From contig JAUCNG010132208.1 of the NCBI GenBank assembly GCA_032353305.1, positions 1 through 13,472 on the forward strand: DNA of 13,472 nt. Reading direction: 5' to 3'. The notes beneath the pieces were generated by a model, which did no database searches, was not told the DNA's origin, and saw only the letters and a list, made by a program, of their open reading frames with translations. The translations under genes and the position numbers were made by a program. This document shows positions 8,621-13,472 of this stretch, piece by piece (position 1 is the first letter of the stretch; each line of letters begins with the position of its first letter). This stretch comes from Cephalothrix spiralis (taxonomy: Eukaryota; Nemertea; Palaeonemertea; Archinemertea; Cephalotrichidae).

Positions 8621-9170
8621 GTCAAAATGATTCGGAAATGCAAAACCATTTTGTGACATGGAGCCCTCTCACCTAGTTCTCAAAAAGGTTTAAAAAAGCT
8701 TAAATGATTAATTTTATCTCATTTCTAAAATTCTTACTTCTAAAAAACAATGTAGAATATGGCAAATTCTTTCGCAGCTGATAGAAAGCTCTAATTAACT
8801 GATGCAAAAGAGATGTTTATTACACCCAGTTCTGCCTAATCTCACAATTCAGAAGATAAATCTAACTAGAATGTTATTTATTACAGCATAAATAAGATCC
8901 ACTGTCTATGTCAAATTAAAAAATTTCTAAATTTAAGAGCTAAAGCTTGATATTTAAAAAATCAACACATTCAACAGGGCATTGAACTGAACCCTTTTTT
9001 CTATTTTTAACTTTATGGTATCTTGCACGATTTCTATACATTTTTGTCAACAGAGCAAATTATTTATTCTTATCTGGGTTGACTTATTCCTAATCTGGCA
9101 ATAAAATACATGAAATCTTCTTTACTACCCGTCAGGGGCAAATTAATTTTTGTCTAATCATACCGTAACA
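8621..9170. other. Intronic spacer between the two 220 bp elements
   Basis: 550 bp of AT-rich sequence without a recognisable exon, RNA gene or repeat. Confidence 0.45.
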
Positions 9171-9390
9171 TACACAGGTTTATGGAACTTTTAGCGTACA
9201 ACTTTCAGACCCCGGTTTTCGCCCCGCCTGCGAAAATCTCGGAAGTACGGGCTTAAACCCCATCAACCCTTATATTTTTGGAAATATTGTAGAATTTTCC
9301 AAAGGGTCGGGCCCGCTTTGTGGCCTCCGCCGGGGGGGGCAAAAACTGGGGTTTGAAGGTTGTACGCCAAAAGTTCCATAAACCTATGTA
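9171..9390. mobile_element. TA-flanked 220 bp MITE, copy 2 (inverted to copy 1)
   Basis: Starts TA-CACAGGTTTATGGAACTT and ends with the inverted AAGTTCCATAAACCTATG-TA. The inverted repeats continue inward (GCGTACAAC.TTCAGACCCC against GGGGTTTGAAGGTTGTACGC) for about 40 bp. It matches copy 1 best when reverse-complemented. It has a GC-rich interior with a run of eight or more G near 9333-9341. Its right end lies 22 bp from the donor of the 9413-9538 exon. Confidence 0.75.
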
Positions 9391-9412
9391 TTAAAATAGA
9401 TTACACTCTTAC

Positions 9413-9538
9413 CATTATCATCATCATCATCGTAGCCATGTAGGCCATATGCTTTCATAATTTCTTCATCGGAGTCCTCCTCTCCACGAGCAGCTTCCTC
9501 CTCCTCTGGTTCTGATTCTTCTTCTTCTTCTTCAGTCA
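9413..9538 (-). CDS. PWP1: PWP1-like gene, acidic N-terminal exon (internal)
   Basis: Internal exon of 126 nt. The acceptor is a pyrimidine-rich tract ending TTTTCAG (AG at 9539-9540) and the donor is G|GTAAGAG (GT at 9411-9412). The open frame is 2 nt, 41 codons, 1 nt. It encodes an acidic run (TEEEEEESEPEEEEAARG), then a block with SDEEIMKAYGLHGYDDDDD. In human PWP1, as I recall it, an acidic region is followed by ELAEYDLDKYDEE, which has the same layout of acid, short hydrophobic, Y, L, YD and acid. That resemblance, with the following exon, is the basis for the name. PWP1 is a nucleolar WD40 protein involved in ribosomal RNA gene expression and ribosome biogenesis. This segment lies ahead of the propeller and is probably disordered. 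The GAA6 and GAT5 runs are pure trinucleotide tracts that may vary in length. A TA-flanked mobile element begins 22 bp past the donor. Confidence 0.75.
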
Positions 9539-9540
9539 CT

Positions 9541-11503
9541 GAAAATGAAAAAATGAAATGAAAATACTTTATTAGAGTGTCTTACGTCTTTACAATTTAT
9601 AGTACAGTAATATTTACATAATTCATATAGTAATTATAAAGTTTCACACGTGTGTCAAGGAGATGCGTTGAAGTCTTCAGATGATATGTAAAGAATAAAA
9701 ATAGGTCAAAGAATTTATGAAGCACGTGGATAAAATAAATTCAACATTATATGGTACATGTACATGACAATTTTCATTTCACAACCCCCCCGCAAAAATT
9801 TATTGTGACAAACAGTTCAAAGGGAATTGTGCGCTTGTTCTTCAAAACATCTCTGAGTTACTGGTTGATTGATAATCTTTATTTCATAATGAATTACAAG
9901 TCATGAAAAAATTATCATATGTAAATGGGACGCCAAAAAAAGTAAATTTTCATTAAAAGTATTTTGCTAATCAATATTCTATTTGATTAAATTCACTCTA
10001 ATTTTCATTCAAATATATTTATTCTAATCAAACAAACATTTTGACTTTTGCAACATACTTTTCAGTGTATAGCATCTCTCAATAATATTTATCCTATCTC
10101 ATTGCAATAATTTTACTAAGTCACCATTTTAAATAATTTAAAAAAAAACTTGGCGGATATTTTGGTTTAAGTTTCATGTTGTTGCTTTTGATATTAATGA
10201 AAATATATGACTTAGAATTTAAAAAATTGTATCTCCTTTATCATCATGAATATTTCCCTCTGATTTTCAGCAAGATTCGAAAAATACTATGAATATTCTA
10301 TTATTTTGGACTCTTCAACACGTTCCGAAAAGGTAATTTGTTTAAAAACTATCGAAGAAAGGTAATTTCTATATAAAGATAACTCGTTAAATATAGTCCT
10401 ATTAAAATTCTGCATTGAACTTCGTATCTCCGGGATCGACAATGTTCAGCCATGTTTGCCTTGACCAAAGCAGACCACAAAATATTTGCTACTGAAAGGA
10501 TTCTATTGTAATGACGATCAATAGGATATCCCGGCCAAACGTTAGATTTTACGGAGATAAACGGAGAACCATATACGTTTTATTTATCAAAAACTAGATT
10601 AAGTTTCCATCCCAACTGAATTCTTTAGAGATAACAGCCAAGAATTTTCTAAGTCAGTATATATCTGATCAACATTTATGGCACTTAAGGATTTGTTTAT
10701 TCAAATCGTCGCTTGAGAATTAGAACCCTTTATCTGCATTTTTGAAAACACCGACTTTATCGCATAAAATGCTTTCTATTTTCCTTTTTGAAGATGATAG
10801 AGTTTCACGACTAGAATATATTTTGTCCCTAATAATTACCTGAGTTATGGCAGTTATGGGTATGATTCAAATTTATGTTTTGATATACATGTATTTTAGG
10901 TCAAAAGTGTTTGGTAAAATTATGCAGATAAATGGTTATAATTATCAAGCGACGAAATGTAGTCAAGACCTGTTACCAAAAACTTGAATTTTGGTATGCA
11001 TCTAAAGGGAGTAGGGCGTGCCGTTCATTATATGTCTAAGCATATTTGATTTTATTCGGTATTAACTTCTTTATAAAAGACACGAACGTCGAAAATTTGA
11101 TTAAATATGCCTTGTCGTTCCTTGTCTTTTATTAATCGTCTGAAGGTAACACCCATGAAATCAAATTAGTTCATCGACAAAACAATTTATAATAATGTAG
11201 CTTTTTTAGTAAATCGTTCACAACCGGTATCATCTAATTACGTTTTGTTTGATGCAAAGTATTTCCCTGTATTTGTTGAAACGAATTCCGATATAAAAAC
11301 AAATTATATCCTCAATAGTGATTAATAAAATCACATTGGAAATATAAAAAAGAGAAAAAATCAATAGATTTTCAATAAAAAAATAGTATCGCCAGATTTG
11401 TCTAGATAGCCACGAGTTCGTTCACCTTTCAAAATTCATTATCTTCCCTGATCAAGCACAAGATTAAAATAATTTATAATAAAAAGACTTTCGCACCAAA
11501 TAA
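9541..11503. other. Long intronic stretch, nothing identified
   Basis: Nearly 2 kb of AT-rich sequence inside the intron 9539-13406. It starts with the pyrimidine tract and acceptor of the 9413-9538 exon as read on the minus strand. There is a small C-run near 9783-9791 and a minor inverted pair (GCATATTTGATT near 11040, inverted near 11097-11110). No exon, RNA gene or mobile-element boundary was found. Confidence 0.5.
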
Positions 11504-11580
11504 TTTGGAAGATTTGCTGTTCGCATGATCGTGACGTCGTCAATCGTCATGCAATGGGTTCGAATCCCGCGTATGCCAAA
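11504..11580 (+). repeat. tRNA-like relic with strong B box
   Basis: GGGTTCGAATCCC (11556-11568) is a textbook T-arm and B box. TTTGG (11504-11508) can pair with CCAAA (11576-11580) at tRNA length. TGACG and CGTCA can form an anticodon stem with an 8-base loop. The A box is poor and U33 is not evident, so it is unlikely to be a working tRNA. It could be a SINE head or tRNA pseudogene. The sequence after it (to about 11670) is more GC-rich than its surroundings and may be the SINE body. Confidence 0.4.
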
Positions 11581-11773
11581 TGTATCTATACGAGTCGACT
11601 CACAGTGCCACGTATGGGGGTGCACGACGTTTTGTGTTCGAGAGCAGCGCCGCGTGGAAACAGAGTCAAAAAATTTATACAAAAGTCAAAAGGTGAACTC
11701 CTCCTGTTTTGGACTACACTGATAAATGCGCGCCCAACTGTCTGTGCTAAATATATATTGCGAATTTGAATTA

Positions 11774-11840
11774 ACCACGGCCAGCGAAAGTGCGAGATCA
11801 GATTATCAAAGCACAGAATTCGAATCTCGCATTTATTATG
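11774..11840 (+). repeat. Weak tRNA-like relic
   Basis: GAATTCGAATCTCGC (11816-11830) resembles a T-arm and B box, preceded at about tRNA distance by a degenerate CGGCCAGCGAAAG. GCGAGAT and ATCTCGC (11802-11808 and 11824-11830) also form a 7 bp stem, which is not a tRNA arrangement. It lies 194 bp after the previous tRNA-like sequence and could belong to a dimeric SINE. Confidence 0.25.
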
Positions 11841-12223
11841 GTAGGTATTGACTAATTTCTAACTCGAAGATGGCCTTCAAATTAATAAGATTTATGTCAA
11901 GGCTGCTCATATTGTAGGCCCTATCCGTTTTTTTTGTCGGCTGACATATTCTAGTTTGCGAACAAAATCCAAAAATATTACAGATGATACAGTATGTGTC
12001 AACAGCGTCCTTCCTTGTATGTTTCTATCAACGGAAGTCCAAACATACACCTAAACGAGGGAGGGGAAATTATGTCTGAAACAACACATTACCAATGAAA
12101 AGCAAATATATCAACAACTTAAACCGTGGTGCAAATATTTTGCTAGTACAATAGGATAGGTGAAGTGCTGGAGATATATCATATAAGATGGTGCATCTCA
12201 CTCAGAGAAAAAATGGTCAGTCT
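11841..12223. other. Intronic stretch, nothing identified
   Basis: AT-rich sequence with no exon or repeat boundary that I can support. Confidence 0.4.
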
Positions 12224-12290
12224 AGTGCCCCAGTACCATCAAACATCCGATTGAAAGACAAATATATGCTATCCATTAAGCCATCGCACT
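12224..12290 (-). repeat. Weak tRNA-like relic on the minus strand
   Basis: Read on the minus strand, TGGCTTAATGG (12273-12283) is a full A-box match at tRNA position 8. AGTGC (12286-12290) can pair with GCACT (12224-12228) as an acceptor stem, and a CTTTCAA loop suggests anticodon TTC. The B box is badly degraded (GGTACTGGGG), so this is at most a pseudogene or SINE fragment. Confidence 0.3.
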
Positions 12291-13268
12291 GAACTAACAA
12301 CAATTCTAACAAAAACATTTCCAAATTAAACTGGTTAATCGATTGCAACCATTTTTGGTTGCTTACATCGAGGGTGGTAAATAAGGGTTAAAAGTTTAAA
12401 ATCGTGGTTTCTTGTTATATTATAACGTTTTGTTAAAGGGCGTTAGGTTAACTTTCGTACAATGTGATTTGACTTTTGAACTTAAATTTTTTTAACTTAT
12501 TTTTAATTTGAAGGTCCACTGAATTGGGGTAGGAAACCAGTCAAGAGGTTGTTCGGGCTAGACTTGAACAAGTCACAACGTTCATAATTAATTTAATTTT
12601 AAACAATTTAGAATTTTTATTTAAATTTTCAGTGTTTATTAGAAAAGTACAATGAAAACCTTGATACGCAACATTGTGTTTCAAGAACATAATCACTTTT
12701 TTCTTCTTCGTTTGTCGGAAATATAAGAAAAAAATGCGATGGGGTCGGTTTTGACTTCGTATTGTGAAATCCTTTTGACTTTTGATTTAAAGTTGGACTT
12801 CTGCACAAATTTTGACTTTGATTCACAACCTTTAATTCGGTGAATATTCTTTATTTAGGCCAATATAAGGAAATCCATTTTACTTATTTCTTTTAAAAAT
12901 ACGAATATATTACATTACGTTTCTTCGCTTTCGAGTCACGGACGTCTATAATCTTATCCCAGAACTATTTGCATCTCATATAAAGTTTAGGTTTCATAAA
13001 TATCTGCTAGGTTTTGATTTTTTGTTTAGATTGGGATATCGGTGTGAGTAAAACCCTAGAAGGACAACAATAATCCTCTTTTTCAGGGTATAGCCGGCCC
13101 TGGACACGCTAAAAGACTACTCTTATCAAAGAGCCTCATTGGATTTTTTTCTGCACCTAGCTGTACTCGAACATATCACGCCTACGGTTGATAGCCAGCT
13201 TTGGGAAATTAGCGATGATCCTTATTTATACATCTTGCGGGAGTCGTACCAACAACCATGACGATTCA
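12291..13268. other. Intronic stretch, nothing identified
   Basis: About 1 kb with repeated TTTTGACTTTTGA-like phrases near 12470 and 12775, probably low-complexity similarity. No exon or mobile-element boundary is visible. Confidence 0.4.
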
Positions 13269-13356
13269 TGACGTCATAAATAAATGTGCCTCTATTAGAT
13301 ATTAACTGACCCTGACGTCATAAATAAATGCGCCTCTATTAGATATTAACTGACCC
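13269..13356. repeat. Tandem duplication, two 44 bp units
   Basis: Units 13269-13312 and 13313-13356 differ at a single base (GTGCC versus GCGCC). Each starts with the palindrome TGACGTCA, the CRE-type core. The near identity indicates a recent duplication. It lies 50 bp from the donor of the 13407-13472 exon, within the intron. Confidence 0.9.
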
Positions 13357-13406
13357 ATATGGTTATACTAGTTAGTTAAGATTAAATTGTTGGACGATGC
13401 TAATAC

Positions 13407-13472
13407 CTTTTTTAGTTTTTTTCTTTTCAGCTTTATGTAACTTTTCCATTTTTCGTTTTTTCCCAGTAGCTG
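13407..13472 (-). CDS. PWP1-like gene, upstream lysine-rich exon (partial)
   Basis: Probable coding exon read right to left and cut by the window edge, so its acceptor and the start codon are not visible. In the open frame it gives the basic stretch KKRKMEKLHKAEKKKTKK. It ends at the donor G|GTATTAG (GT at 13405-13406). One base is left over, and the exon at 9413-9538 begins with TG before its first whole codon. Joining them makes a valine codon and keeps the frame open. A second frame stays open here, but only the phase-compatible one is given. Lysine-rich segments are common in nucleolar proteins, which would suit a PWP1-type product, but I recall no close match in the human protein at this place. 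It could instead be low-complexity noise with a chance donor, or an exon of another gene. Confidence is moderate and rests mainly on phase compatibility. Confidence 0.45.

Noticed and set aside
8410-8659. Two overlapping minus-strand open frames of 79 and 69 codons
   Set aside because: They read through a palindromic MITE in different frames, so both are by-products of the repeat.
11464-11769. Overlapping open frames on both strands around 11464-11769
   Set aside because: They cover a tRNA-like, GC-richer segment in several frames at once, which fits a SINE and not a gene.
1-13472. CRISPR array or prokaryotic operon
   Set aside because: No regularly spaced direct repeats and no closely packed genes; the splice sites and SINE-like sequences point to an animal genome.

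Overview
The window looks like nuclear DNA of an animal. It is strongly AT-rich, has no long open reading frames, and carries short exons with GT-AG splice sites separated by introns of about 4 kb. Three minus-strand exons can be supported: 13407-13472 (cut by the window edge), 9413-9538 and 4901-4977. Their splice phases are mutually compatible. Together they encode a basic then acidic N-terminal segment, followed by a block resembling the pre-WD40 region of PWP1 (periodic tryptophan protein 1, a nucleolar/chromatin WD-repeat protein linked to ribosome biogenesis). The start codon would lie past the right edge and the WD40 exons past the left edge. I cannot name the species. An AT-rich marine invertebrate, perhaps a mollusc, is a guess from genome texture, not a demonstration.

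Layout, left to right. 1-2692 is bounded by terminal inverted repeats of about 90 bp and looks like a non-autonomous DNA transposon with no coding capacity seen. It may begin before base 1. A separate near-perfect hairpin element lies just beyond it at 2725-2857. At 3130-3200 a tRNA-like head with A and B boxes suggests a SINE. 3420-4588 is featureless apart from a short stem-loop. 4589-4870 is a nearly fully palindromic 282 bp MITE that ends 30 bp inside the intron after the 4901-4977 exon. The next intron (4978-9412) holds a tRNA-like relic (5684-5755), a direct repeat, a diverged repeat region rich in AAGATGGC-type words, a composite hairpin element (7869-8215), and two 220 bp TA-flanked elements in opposite orientation (8401-8620 and 9171-9390). 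The second of these ends 22 bp past the donor of the 9413-9538 exon. The intron 9539-13406 is mostly featureless, with three weak tRNA-like relics and a 44 bp tandem duplication.

No CRISPR array, bacterial operon, rRNA, intact transposase or complete gene is visible. The features do not form a new multi-gene system. The most interesting point is the architecture: one conserved gene whose visible introns are filled with palindromic mobile elements, two of them sitting directly behind 5' splice sites.
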